Shown here: positions 46,966 through 55,752 of the stretch, piece by piece | Layout of the letters: each line of letters starts with the position of its first letter | How positions within the stretch are numbered: the stretch's first letter is position 1 | Assembly (NCBI RefSeq): GCF_900291985.1 | Contig: NZ_LT985980.1 | Location: 1,748,001 to 1,812,000 of the forward strand | From: Lysinibacillus timonensis | Lineage (GTDB): Bacteria > Bacillota > Bacilli > Bacillales_A > Planococcaceae | Length of the DNA stretch: 64,000 nt | Direction: 5' to 3' | The notes under the pieces: model-generated | The model's input: only the letters and a program-made list of their open reading frames with translations | Database searches by the model: none | What the model was told of the DNA's origin: nothing | Translations under genes and position numbers: made by a program

Positions 46966-47148
46966 CGGAGATTTTCCGGTACTATGCAAAATGGAGAGCA
47001 TATTAGGGTTATATAGGGGGAGATTTTCCGACTATGCTTAACAAAATCCCTTATTCTTATATTTTTTATGTTAATAGTCGAATTTTTTCCGTCTATTTGA
47101 GCTATTATTAACTTTAATTTTCAAATTAAGCGAAATTTGTCCGTCTAT
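46966..47148. repeat. Four-box intergenic repeat element, copy B
   Basis: 13-mers CGGAGATTTTCCG, GGAGATTTTCCG, CGAATTTTTTCCG and CGAAATTTGTCCG, starting at 46966, 47018, 47079 and 47131 (spacings 52, 61, 52), each followed by n-CTAT. Matches copy A at 8076 in motif, order and spacing, but not in spacer sequence. Confidence 0.6.
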
Positions 47149-47205
47149 TCCAGATTAGGTGCTCATTCTAACTACTCTATGTATTCAAAAGTCCAACTAA
47201 AACTA

Positions 47206-47748
47206 TCACCTATATGCCTTAATATAATCAAAGATCATTGCCCAACCGTCCATTGGGCTGCCATATCCCCATATAGGCTCCGTCATATCTTCTAAGTTAG
47301 CGATTGTTTCCCGATAGTGCTTCACCATGGCTAGACGCTCTTCTAGCGTGTACGTATTCAAACGTTCTTCACTTACTTTAAATCGAATATTGTGAAGGAA
47401 GTTAATCGTGTCACAGTAAAGTGTATTATTCTCAAATGTAATGAAATCCGGAAATATCTCAAGAACTTCGTCAAAAGCATGCTGCAAATCTTGCAAACCA
47501 AAGTTCCTCAAAACATCGGAGATATACGGTACAAGTTCCGGCTGATTCACAAAGATTCCATCCCAACCATCTGACTGCCAATTGCCGATCATATTAATGG
47601 CAATGTGTAATTGAAATAACTCTGGCGACAACTTTGCTTGGATAGTGTCTAGGCCACCGATTTCCCATATTTTATCGGACAATACCGCTAAATCCATTTC
47701 ATCTGTAGGAATTTTCCCATCCAATATCTCGTTCAATCCGATAGACAT
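47206..47748 (-). CDS. DUF4375 (DMP19-like) family protein, possible immunity protein
   Basis: 180 aa, helical. Phrases FQLHIAINMIGNWQSDGWDGIF and LRNFGLQDLQHAFDEVLEIFP recall DUF4375/DMP19-like proteins, which occur both as general proteins and as immunity proteins in toxin loci. It is the last gene of the minus-strand toxin array, after an Rhs-Imm51 fusion. No signal peptide. ATG at 47748. A role in immunity is inference from location. Confidence 0.6.
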   Translation of the reverse strand: MSIGLNEILDGKIPTDEMDLAVLSDKIWEIGGLDTIQAKLSPELFQLHIAINMIGNWQSDGWDGIFVNQPELVPYISDVLRNFGLQDLQHAFDEVLEIFPDFITFENNTLYCDTINFLHNIRFKVSEERLNTYTLEERLAMVKHYRETIANLEDMTEPIWGYGSPMDGWAMIFDYIKAYR

Positions 47749-47800
47749 CGTAGCATCACTCCTGAAATTAGGATTCTGTCATTCTCAATGCTAAAATTAA

Positions 47801-47830
47801 TAGCACAAACCTTGGCTTTGGTTTGTACTA
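47801..47830. terminator. Hairpin TAGCACAAACC/GGTTTGTACTA
   Basis: Near-copy of the 8293-8322 hairpin (one mismatch in the stem); lies between the Rhs-Imm51 fusion and the DUF4375-like gene. Confidence 0.45.
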
Positions 47831-47865
47831 CTATTGAAGATTTTAAATAGTTTGGAAATAAACAT

Positions 47866-49113
47866 TTAATCCAATTCAGCACGTGAAAATAAATCTGTAA
47901 TAATAGGTTCATCTTCACATGTATTTTTAAATGAAATTGCAAACTTTCCTAATGCTATTTTATCAGATGAATATGCACAAAACATACCTGCTTCGGAATC
48001 AAAATTGACAATATCTTTTAATTCGGGCATTTTTTCTTCAAGAAAAACTAGTGCCAAAGAACTCCAATCATAGCCATTACCCTCAAATCCCTCATAAGAT
48101 CGCGTATCAAAAAGCTCTTGCTTATATTCACCAACATCTAAATATAAGGACGCAGAGCCTCTGTCATGTCCACCCAGAAAAACGGAGTTAATACCCATCA
48201 TCCCATTGCCGTAGTACTCATACTTCCATGTATCACCATTGTTTTCGACTTTCTCGATGAGATTTCCTTCTTCATCATAGGAGAATTTGGCATCTTTTGT
48301 TTCTAGTAATCTACTACCAGGGCCGTAAACACGATCTGATTTTTCACGAGTTTCATATAGATTGCCAACGTCGTCGACACTGCGGTATAGGAAGTCGAAT
48401 TGACTGTCTTGGTTGGCCCATACGAGGTTACTAAATTCGTCGTAACCATAAGTGACTTTGACACCAGTTAGCTCGTTGACCATGCTGCGTAGGCGGTGAT
48501 TTACATCCCAGTTATATACGCGTCTTCGAGTATCTCGGTTTTGGCTGCGCACTCGATGGTGTGTGGGTCTGCCGGTGATATCATATTGCCATTTACTAAT
48601 GACATCGCCTGGTAAGATTCTTTCAATCTCTTGACCTAGTTCATTGTACTGTATAGATGCAGTCCACTGGGCTTGGTCCGAATGGGAAGCGGTCATTTGC
48701 ATGACACTGCCCATTTCATTACGTGCGACAGTAATGATTGCGCCGAGACTACTCGTAATCCGTGAACGATTGCCAAGTTCATCGTAACTACTTTCAATCC
48801 AATGGTCGTTTTGCCACTCCTTGATTACTTGGCCAGATGCATCGCGTTCTAGCTTGACCGTCACATGGTTGTTTGCCGTTTCTAGCAACATTCCATTTTT
48901 GTCATAAGTAAATGTTTCCCACGTATCGTCATAATAATCCGCTCGAATGACATTACCTAGGTTGTCATGTTGGTAGGCTGTCCAGCGATTGCCTGGACGT
49001 TGAATTCGCTGAACCAAGCCTGCTAGACTTCGTTCATACGTTTTCTCCATATCATCAAAGCCAATTTCTTTAATGATATTCCCTTTCGCATCCCGTTCAA
49101 TGTATATAGACAA
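47866..49113 (-). pseudogene. Rhs core fragment fused to Imm51 immunity gene (toxin deleted)
   Basis: 415-codon open frame. Residues 4 to about 307 are Rhs/YD-repeat core (QRIQRPGNRWTAYQHDNLG, YNELGQEIERILPGD, YEYYGNGMM). At YYGNGMM, where other copies continue with (A/S)KVI(R/K)PD, the sequence switches to GINSVFLGGHDRGSASLYLD, then YEGFEGNGYDWSSLALVFLE and FDSEAGMFCAYSSDKIALG, typical of immunity protein Imm51. The last third of the core, the DPFGL junction, the whole toxin and the Imm51 start are therefore missing: an in-frame deletion joined core to immunity gene. The 5' end is also truncated (homology begins at YIERDAKG), with no secretion region. Confidence 0.8.
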
Positions 49114-49183
49114 AGATAATTAAACAATTATTTGTTCTTAAAGTTGTATTAGATATAACTTCCTAATTCATTATCAGCAAATT

Positions 49184-49223
49184 AAAAAGGGCAATAAATC
49201 CCTATTTATGGATTCATTGCTCT
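49184..49223 (-). terminator. Terminator after immunity gene
   Basis: AGAGCAATGAATCC / GGGATTTATTGCCCT read on minus, then TTTTTAATTTG. Confidence 0.8.
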
Positions 49224-49301
49224 CTGTACATTAACTATTTCAAATCAATATAAACATCAATAAAAGTTATGATTATAGCAACACTTTAGTAATTTTCTTT
49301 T

Positions 49302-49694
49302 TTAATAATTTTCATAAAGCTTCCTAAGCTCATCAATATCTTCCCCTTCTTCAAGAGCTAGCCAAATATCCTGTAAAAAACCATTTATTTTATTTCCACT
49401 TTTCTCAAATTTAAGTTCTAAATTTTCAGTTTGATTTTCTAAGTAATAAACACCATCTAACCATCCAAAGACATTGGAAATTGTATCTGAAATAGAATTT
49501 TTAATAAGATAAAAAAACAAGTTCTTTTGATTTTCATTTAGAGATTGATAAAAACGAACACCTTCAGAAAGCATATCTGTATTATCTGAAGTAGAAGTGT
49601 TGTTCAAAGTTTCTTCACAACTAGAAACATGTTCCAAATAAATATCACTCTTAATATCTAATACTAAATCAACTGGATTTAATTTTTTCTGCAT
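49302..49694 (-). CDS. Putative immunity protein for the LHH toxin relic
   Basis: 130 aa, acidic and helical (NENQKNLFFYLIKNSISDTI; VFGWLDGVYYLENQ; WLALEEGEDIDELRKLYENY). Its ATG lies inside the last codons of the LHH nuclease remnant (16-nt overlap), the standard layout of a toxin and its translationally coupled immunity gene. The frame is intact although the toxin is broken. The family is not recognised; the tail resembles small helical immunity proteins of HNH-type Rhs toxins. Confidence 0.65.
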   Translation of the reverse strand: MQKKLNPVDLVLDIKSDIYLEHVSSCEETLNNTSTSDNTDMLSEGVRFYQSLNENQKNLFFYLIKNSISDTISNVFGWLDGVYYLENQTENLELKFEKSGNKINGFLQDIWLALEEGEDIDELRKLYENY

Positions 49695-50057
49695 TTTATA
49701 AACGCCTCCGGATACATGTCTGTATTTAATTTTATTAATTCTCGTAATTTTGAATTAGGAATATCAGGATACACTCTTCGCAGTTCTGAAATATCTCTCG
49801 CAAGTAGATCCCTTGCACTGTTAATACCTTTCATACTTCTGCTAACAATTCCGACTCGTGGAACTTTTCTGGTATGACCATCTCTCGGCACTAGTATAGC
49901 AGCAGCTTTTAATCTTATGCTGGAATAAATTCCCTCATAAGATCTTTTTGTCCAACATGATGTAAGTCTAATCCTGTGCCAGCTCCTTTTACAATTAAAT
50001 CCTCATGTTTCAACTAAGTATTTTAGGCCTGTGCCTTTCTTTAACCCGAATGGATCA
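49679..50057 (-). pseudogene. Rhs C-terminal toxin tip remnant, LHH nuclease type
   Basis: Starts on minus at 50057 with MIDPFGLKKGTGLKYLVET then a stop; the next frame continues EDLIVKGAGTGLDLHHVGQKDLMREFIP then a stop; a third frame continues KAAAILVPRDGHTRKVPRVG and on to EAFIKCRKN at 49679. The LHH motif (LDLHH) and GHT are those of the Tox-LHH HNH/endonuclease VII family. At least two frameshifts, no Rhs core upstream. The junction motif DPFGL is preserved, so this is a displaced toxin tip. Confidence 0.78.
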
Positions 50058-50095
50058 ATCATACTAACGGGTCACTTATATATATGCAAGTAAAT

Positions 50096-50142
50096 AGACT
50101 ACTTTTGATTCGAATTCAATTCAAAAGTAGCCTACTTTTTTT
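50096..50142 (+). terminator. Perfect hairpin CTACTTTTGA/TCAAAAGTAG
   Basis: 10-bp perfect stem with a 12-nt loop, then CCTACTTTTTTT on plus. No matching plus-strand gene; may be left over from a lost gene or mobile element. Confidence 0.5.
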
Positions 50143-50419
50143 AGAATGACCTGTAATAAAGAGCTAGAAAATGAGATGTGAGTTATCAGTGGCCCCGTTC
50201 AAATTTTCTCATTTTTAAAACTTTATTCGGGGCATATTGGGCATTAAGACTAGCTGTAAGTATTGACATGCCGAAAGCAGTGTGACTGTCTACTTAACAC
50301 GAAGCGATATACTATGCCTTTTGCTCCATTGCGTTAGCTTCTGTGTGGATTTGTTCTAACCTTTTCTTTGCCACGTATACATTGTTATAAAGATTTGCTA
50401 CTCTTATGCTATGCAACCT
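50143..50419. other. Unassigned remnant DNA between toxin cassettes
   Basis: Higher GC than the surroundings, short broken frames only (for example YNNVYVAKKRLEQIHTEANA on minus). Looks like a decayed transposase or other gene end. Nothing can be named. Confidence 0.35.
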
Positions 50420-51043
50420 TTAAGAAGTGATAATATCAATATATTCTTGGTATTCAAGAGGGATGGATCTATCAAATATCAAATCTTTTAAAGGGTCTAC
50501 ATTTTTCCCAAACTTATAGCAAAGATATAGTCGTTCATTAAATTCGGCATAAATACGAACGTTTGTTAATTCATATTTATCAATAGTATCATTGTCTGTT
50601 ATAGGAATTTCAGGAATAATGATATTTTCTTTATAACTACCTGTAGACATATCTCCTTCTATTAATCTTCCTCCACCTTTGCCCAATATTAATATTTCTC
50701 GCTCATTTGAAGTACCCTTCCAAACAGTTACACGTCTGCTTCCCATTCCTAGAGCATCTATTTTATATTTAGGAGGCTGATACCCTTCTAGTGGTTTTAT
50801 ATTTTGCCTGAAAATATTACTATTTTTAACAAACTGTCTTGTTACAGTCGTACAGAATAAAATAGGTGCTTCATTCAAATCAATATCTTCCCAATTGTTA
50901 TCATCATTAAATAGATTAAAAACTAACAATTCTGCTTTATTGATCATTTGTGCTAAAACATAAATATTACTTTTTCGATTTTCATCTTTACGTTTTGTTT
51001 CTATGCTAATTACCTGATTAGCTCTCCAAATAACTTTTGACAT
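50420..51043 (-). CDS. Putative immunity protein for the GIY-YIG-like toxin
   Basis: About 207 aa from ATG 51043 (GGAG eight bases upstream). Beta-rich N-terminal half: KVIWRANQVISIETKRKDEN, SNIYVLAQMINKAELLVFNL, then APILFCTTVTRQFV and VTVWKGTSNEREILILGKGG. The opening resembles Imm26-type immunity proteins (a beta-barrel beginning with W...G.V..I), but the match is weak. Begins 18 nt after the toxin stop, in the same direction, so it is the cognate immunity gene by position. Confidence 0.65.
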   Translation of the reverse strand: MSKVIWRANQVISIETKRKDENRKSNIYVLAQMINKAELLVFNLFNDDNNWEDIDLNEAPILFCTTVTRQFVKNSNIFRQNIKPLEGYQPPKYKIDALGMGSRRVTVWKGTSNEREILILGKGGGRLIEGDMSTGSYKENIIIPEIPITDNDTIDKYELTNVRIYAEFNERLYLCYKFGKNVDPLKDLIFDRSIPLEYQEYIDIITS

Positions 51044-51061
51044 CACTAGCACTCCTTTTGA

Positions 51062-51927
51062 CTATCTACATATCTTATTAGCTTTTAAATGTTGATCTGC
51101 TGAATCAAGGTAACTTTGTCTATTTGCATTGTTTGGTCCAACAGGATTTTGCTTATTAGCGACTTTTGTCTTATCCCCGCCAGCTGCTTTTACATCTGCT
51201 TCATATAAGCGCTGCTCCAAACCTCTAGCAGTGTGCTTTCCAGCTACACCCTCACCTGAATATACCGACCGTGGGGCTACTCCGCCAAATTCGTCGAAGT
51301 TATTTCCATATCTATATGCAATTATCTCATTTGGAGTTAAACTTAAATGAGAAGGCGCACTTGCATAACCAGTATAAGGTAATCCATTTTTTATTCCTTG
51401 ATAAGTTACATGTGTCCTATTGGCTCCAGTGCTAACATTTAATCCAAACGGATCAATCCAACTGTTTGAATCTCCAACATACCCATATAAAGTAGGATTC
51501 CCACCTGCAAGACCAATCGGGTCAATCTGAGTATAATTCCCCTGCTCTTGGTCATAGTATCGGAATCGGTTATAATACAATCTGATTTCAACATCATCGT
51601 ACTGCCCTTGATAACGGAATGGAATGAAATCTTTTTCACCTGTAAATTCCTTCACTCGTCCATAAACATCAAGTTCAGCCGACCAAACTCTATTACCCTC
51701 TTCATCATAAGCTTCTACAGGCGTTCCAAGGTAATCACTAATAATACTGTAATGACCTTCACTCGTGATTTTTGCTGATGGGACAAAGCCATCATTAAAT
51801 ACCCACGTTACTAGATTTTCACTTACTAGTTCAGCCAAATCATTTTGCGAATCAAACTCATGTAGAATCGTATTCCCATCCCACACGAATCTCATCGTCT
51901 TCTCTTCAGTACTTTTCTCTACTCGTC
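51062..51927 (-). pseudogene. 3' part of IS-interrupted Rhs module: core end plus GIY-YIG-like toxin
   Basis: Core continues from RRVEKS (just after the IS) through SIISDYLGTPVEAYDEEGN, RYYDQEQGNYTQIDPIGL and YGYVGDSNSWIDPFGL; the toxin part (about 115 residues) starts at NVSTGANRTHVTYQG. Pattern VTYQGIKNGLPYTGYAS...VYSGEG...ARGLEQRLYEAD...NKQNPVGPNNANRQ resembles GIY-YIG/URI nuclease toxins (YxG pairs, GLEQxL, NPVGxxxxxR). The toxin frame is intact and followed by an immunity gene, but the upstream core is split by the IS at 51928-54382 and 5'-truncated. Original core is continuous across the insertion with 54383-54728. Confidence 0.75.
51922..51927. repeat. Target-site duplication, copy 1
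   Basis: CTCGTC at 51922-51927, matched by CTCGTC at 54383-54388, flanking the IS. Removing one copy plus the IS restores the Rhs core sequence seen in the other cassettes. Confidence 0.9.
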
Positions 51928-54382
51928 TGTATTTCGCAAGTAAAAATTGAGCCATTTATTAATTAAAAACTGAGCCACTTAAACTGTACTGTTTTCTAGC
52001 CATTCTTTTGTATCTAATATTCGATAAGATGGTCCAACCATGTCCACCATATAGGCTCTATGTGTTAGCCGGTCTGTTAAAGCTGCTGTTAAAACTGGAT
52101 CATGAAATACTTCTTCCCAGCGATCAAATGATAAATTACTCGTTACGATGGTGGATGCTCGTCCAGCTCTAAGTGAAAGATGAGTAAATAATAATTCCGC
52201 TCCTTCTTTATCAAACGAAATATAACCAAGTTCATCGATAATCACTAAATCATATTTTTCAAACTTCAATTCAAATGAACGTAACGTTCTTTCAGAACGG
52301 CTCTCCTTTAATTGATTGACTAGCGATGACACTGTTGTGAAATACACCTTATATCCTGCTAAACAAGCTTCAATTCCTAAGCCAATCGCAATATGAGTTT
52401 TTCCTGTACCTGGTGATCCAATTAATAAGACATTTTGTTTTTCTTGAATGAAATCTAATTTCTTTAATTGTGGGAGGCGAGAGGCCGCATTCTGCGGTAA
52501 TCTCTCAGTCTCTAATTCAGTTAATAGTTTCTTTTCTGGGAAATTCGCTGAACGAATTCGATTCGCTTTTGCTCGTACTTCTCGATCTTGCATTTCTTGC
52601 ACGAGTGCGTGATATAAAAATTCCTCTGCTGTCTGATGTTGTTTCCACATATCATCTTCTTGAATAAATGCCCGAATACTTGGTAATCGAAGTTCTTTAC
52701 ACATTTCAATCATTTCTTGTCTCTTATCCATCAATGAAGACCCTGTCTTTTTCGTTTCAAATAATGCCGTAATGGCCGATAGATTTTGAAGAGATTGGGT
52801 GGTGACCTCATTTTTTGAATGTACAGTTTTATGAATGTATTTGCCTTGATTAGCTAAGAAAATAATCTTCTCTGTTGTTATTTGAACCATAGGGTTCTTC
52901 TTAAGTTGTTCAATCGCTGCTAAGACTTTTTCTAGATTGTTATGTTCTTTTAGATAGATAAGTAACTCTAGAAAATCTCGTTCATTTCCAATATAATAAT
53001 CTTTGTATATTTTTTTTATTTTTGTTGGTGCTTGACTCAAACATTCACTTTGAGCCAATGCACCTTTTTTCTTTTCAAATGTGTGTAAATAATGATAGAT
53101 ATCCATAATCCATTGATGGTTCTGCCAACTTCGCTTATGAGTCGCAATACACGCCTCTTCACTAAAAATAAGTATTTTTTCCGCACTCGCTTTTACTTTC
53201 ACCCATTCTCCAACATGTCCTTCTGGAACAGAATAACGATTTTGTCTATAAGTAATTGTGCTGTATTTGTCCACTCTAAACTCAAACAACTCCGAGCCAT
53301 CAAATGGAATAATATCTGCACTTACTTTCCGGGTTGAACGTTCTTCTAGCATTAATTCATGATGCGTTTTGTTCTTCTTATAATGCTTACGAGAGTTTAA
53401 TTTCATGATAATTTCTGTTAGATAAGCTTGAGCTTCTTCTATACTTGTAAACGTATCTCGATGGGCAAATGCTTTCCGTCGGATGTATTCTACACTCCGC
53501 TCCACATGCCCCTTCTGATTTCCTTTTCTTGGTTCACATAGTCGTATTTTAAAATGATAATGCATCGATAGATTTTTCATACCATCGGTAATCTCACGTT
53601 CTGTCCCAATAAAGTTCTTTACGACTGTCCGCATATTATCGTACGTAAAGACTTCTGGTACAAAGCCTAAATAGTCAATACATTTTACATGTGCATCTTG
53701 TACGCACACCATTGTTTCGGATTCATATAAATATGCAAATCTATCATTACTATATGGTAGGGTAAAGACCGCCATTGAAAGAGAACGTAATGTTTGATCA
53801 ATGAATAATTTTACTTCTCCCCAGTCAAATTCAATCTCATGACCAGCAGTTGCCTTTTGACGAATAAAGACTTCTTTTTGACGTTTCTCCTCACTATTCA
53901 CAAAATTTCTAACAGTGGTATAACTAATTTCGAAACCTTCATCTAATAACTTTTCATGAATATCAATCATTTTTAGTTGTTGCTTGTGCATTTGATGTTG
54001 TCGTTTGTACTCGTTTTCTCTTAACATTTTTCGGATACGTTTCATAACTGTTGGTGTTAAAGCACGTTTGTTTCCTTTTCGTTTTTTATACGACGGAGGC
54101 GTTACATAGTTATCTGTAATAGGTAATTCTCGAATATCTTGCTTTCTTTTTTCAAGATCCTCTTGAATATACTTTTTAACAGTATTCCGGGAAATACCAA
54201 GCTCCTTCGCAATTTGACGTTGACTCTTATTTTCTTGATGAAAGGCAAGTAGCACTTTCTGTTTCTTCTCCAATGAAATCACCTCTATACGCTCCTAACT
54301 CTATAAAGTTAGGATTATTTTCATATAAAAGTGGCTCACTTTTCAACTGCGATGGTGGCTCAGTTTTAGCTTATCAAATACA
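51928..54382 (-). mobile_element. IS21-family insertion sequence
   Basis: 2455 bp bounded by imperfect terminal inverted repeats of about 27 bp, TGTATTTCGCAAG at the low end and TGTATTTGATAAG (minus strand) at the other, each leading into AAAA(C/T)TGAGCCA. Further copies of TGGCTCAnTTTT lie just inside both ends, the multiple terminal binding sites typical of IS21. Ends are TG...CA. Flanked by a 6-bp duplication (CTCGTC). It encodes one long fused transposase/helper frame. Confidence 0.93.
51979..54282 (-). CDS. istAB: IstA-IstB fusion transposase of IS21 family
   Basis: 767 aa. IstA part: HTH SQRQIAKELGISRNTVKKYI (about 19-38), DDE core with EFDWGEVKLF, FTYDNMRTVVKNF and GHVERSVEYIRRKAF, then SH3-like region (YSVPEGHVGEWVKV). 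After about residue 510 comes an IstB AAA+ part: FPEKKLLTELETERLP, Walker A GSPGTGKTHIA, Walker B YDLVIIDELGYISF, TSNLSFDRWEEVF, RLTHRAYMVDM. These are normally two overlapping genes; here they form one uninterrupted frame. An internal Met (SLMDKRQEM) could allow separate IstB translation. Frame is intact, so the IS may be active. Confidence 0.92.
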   Translation of the reverse strand: MISLEKKQKVLLAFHQENKSQRQIAKELGISRNTVKKYIQEDLEKRKQDIRELPITDNYVTPPSYKKRKGNKRALTPTVMKRIRKMLRENEYKRQHQMHKQQLKMIDIHEKLLDEGFEISYTTVRNFVNSEEKRQKEVFIRQKATAGHEIEFDWGEVKLFIDQTLRSLSMAVFTLPYSNDRFAYLYESETMVCVQDAHVKCIDYLGFVPEVFTYDNMRTVVKNFIGTEREITDGMKNLSMHYHFKIRLCEPRKGNQKGHVERSVEYIRRKAFAHRDTFTSIEEAQAYLTEIIMKLNSRKHYKKNKTHHELMLEERSTRKVSADIIPFDGSELFEFRVDKYSTITYRQNRYSVPEGHVGEWVKVKASAEKILIFSEEACIATHKRSWQNHQWIMDIYHYLHTFEKKKGALAQSECLSQAPTKIKKIYKDYYIGNERDFLELLIYLKEHNNLEKVLAAIEQLKKNPMVQITTEKIIFLANQGKYIHKTVHSKNEVTTQSLQNLSAITALFETKKTGSSLMDKRQEMIEMCKELRLPSIRAFIQEDDMWKQHQTAEEFLYHALVQEMQDREVRAKANRIRSANFPEKKLLTELETERLPQNAASRLPQLKKLDFIQEKQNVLLIGSPGTGKTHIAIGLGIEACLAGYKVYFTTVSSLVNQLKESRSERTLRSFELKFEKYDLVIIDELGYISFDKEGAELLFTHLSLRAGRASTIVTSNLSFDRWEEVFHDPVLTAALTDRLTHRAYMVDMVGPSYRILDTKEWLENSTV

Positions 54383-54388
54383 CTCGTC
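54383..54388. repeat. Target-site duplication, copy 2
   Basis: CTCGTC, identical to 51922-51927, on the other side of the IS. Confidence 0.9.
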
Positions 54389-54728
54389 TACCAAGTGAGT
54401 CATACTTAAAAGTAACTACCGTATTATCTGGCTTGATAACCTTCGCCATCATCCCATTGCCGTAATACTCATACTTCCACGTATCACCATTGTTTTCGAC
54501 TTTCTCAATGAGATTTCCTTCTTCGTCATAGGAGAATTTAGCATCTTTTGTTTCTAGTAATCTACTGCCAGGGCCGTAGACGCGATCTGATTTTTCACGT
54601 GTTTCGTATAGATTGCCAACGTCGTCTACACTGCGGTATAGGAAATCGAATTGACTGTCTTGGTTGGCCCAGACTAGATTACTGAATTCGTCGTAACCGT
54701 AAGTGACTTTGACGCCAGTTAGCTATTT
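54383..54728 (-). pseudogene. 5' part of IS-interrupted Rhs module
   Basis: Rhs core from LTGVKVTYGYDEFSNLVWAN through YGPGSRLLETKDAKFSYDEEG and YYGNGMMAKVIKPDNTVVTF to YDSLGRRV, where the IS begins. Homology starts abruptly at about 54728, just after the terminator of the neighbouring immunity gene, so the upstream core and any secretion signal are missing. Confidence 0.85.
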
Positions 54729-54785
54729 AACGACTGTCCTGAACTAGTAGTTTTCTTTCTGATACAGAAAGAAATCTATCTATAA

Positions 54786-54840
54786 TAAAAAAACATATGT
54801 AAAGTAAGAGCATTAGGCGTCTTCTTTACATATGTTTTGG
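54786..54840. terminator. Hairpin terminator, AAAACATATGTAAAG type
   Basis: AAAACATATGTAAAG / CTTTACATATGTTTT, 15-bp perfect stem with A-run on the left (T-run on minus). Ends the Imm11/43-like gene. A close copy is at 55630-55684. Confidence 0.88.
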
Positions 54841-54896
54841 AACCTTTATAACTTATATTAAGGGGTTTAAGCATTGTTTAGACATTAGATTCTTTT

Positions 54897-55475
54897 CTAC
54901 ATTTCAACAAATTCCGGTCTTTGTGTACTTCCTTCTTTAACAAACACTATACCTTTTATTTTTTCCTCATTACATGCTCTAATAAATAAATCATCAACAA
55001 TAATATTTCCTGTATATTCTTTCATTCTTACAATATGATGACCAATTAGAGAATTGGGTATATATTTTATAGACAATAGTTTGATTGGTCCATCTGGTAA
55101 AGATCTTATCAATGGTCTATATTCCGAATTCTCCATATCTAAACAAGGAACTACATTTAATACATTCATGACAAAAAACGATTCATTGATTTCACCGGTT
55201 TTTGTTGATGTTATAACTGCAGGTATGAACTGACAATCAGTACCTAATCTCTCTATTAACTTTTTTAATTTTAAACTTACTAATTCTCCACCAATCGTGG
55301 GCAGAATATCATACTTGTCTAAATAACTATCAAATTTATCTATTGAATAGAAAAGTTTCTCATTCGAAGGATACTTAATACCTTTTTCCAGGTCAAGCCT
55401 ATCAAACGTATTATTATCAGCGTAAGAGAAAAAGACATCTCGATCGTAAACGTTAGATAACTTATAATAACTCAT
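54897..55475 (-). CDS. Imm11/Imm43-like immunity protein (DUF1629 type), orphan
   Basis: About 192 aa from ATG 55475 (AAGGGTGAT upstream; the five-codon longer frame lacks a site). Pattern MSYYKLSNVYDRDVFF, IGGELVSLKLKKLIERLG, CQFIPAVI, FFVMNVLNVVPCLDMENSEY, IVDDLFIRACNEEKIKGIVF follows the Imm11/Imm43 (DUF1629) family found downstream of polymorphic toxins. No toxin tip remains directly upstream, only a possible short YD-repeat relic, so it looks like an orphan immunity gene. Followed by its own terminator. Confidence 0.75.
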   Translation of the reverse strand: MSYYKLSNVYDRDVFFSYADNNTFDRLDLEKGIKYPSNEKLFYSIDKFDSYLDKYDILPTIGGELVSLKLKKLIERLGTDCQFIPAVITSTKTGEINESFFVMNVLNVVPCLDMENSEYRPLIRSLPDGPIKLLSIKYIPNSLIGHHIVRMKEYTGNIIVDDLFIRACNEEKIKGIVFVKEGSTQRPEFVEM

Positions 55476-55551
55476 TTTATCACCCTTCACAATGTAGTTT
55501 TGTTCTACCTTTTCTTAAATCTTGCTTTTAGTTATTTACAGTTTTACGAGC

Positions 55552-55625
55552 TACATCGATATTAATCGTTTACGATTGTCAAATACATCGTAGCTATAGT
55601 CATCCATATGCCCATTGCCACTCCA
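55552..55625 (-). pseudogene. Possible YD-repeat relic
   Basis: Minus frame reads SGNGHMDDYSYDVFDNRKRL before a stop; the YSYDVFDNR pattern fits an Rhs/WapA YD repeat but differs from the local cores. Only about 24 codons survive. Confidence 0.4.
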
Positions 55626-55629
55626 TTTC

Positions 55630-55684
55630 TAAAAAAAACATATGTATAGAAAGAGATTTTAACCTTTTCTATACATATGTTTTG
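55630..55684. terminator. Hairpin terminator, AAACATATGTATAG type
   Basis: AAAACATATGTATAGAAA / TTTCTATACATATGTTT with an A-run on the left (T-run on minus). Same architecture and flanks as 54786-54840, ends the SUKH gene at 55753. Confidence 0.88.
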
Positions 55685-55752
55685 GAATCAAAATAACTTT
55701 GTTTTTAAGCTATTGCATATACGTAGATTTGGTGCAATAACAATAATTGATA

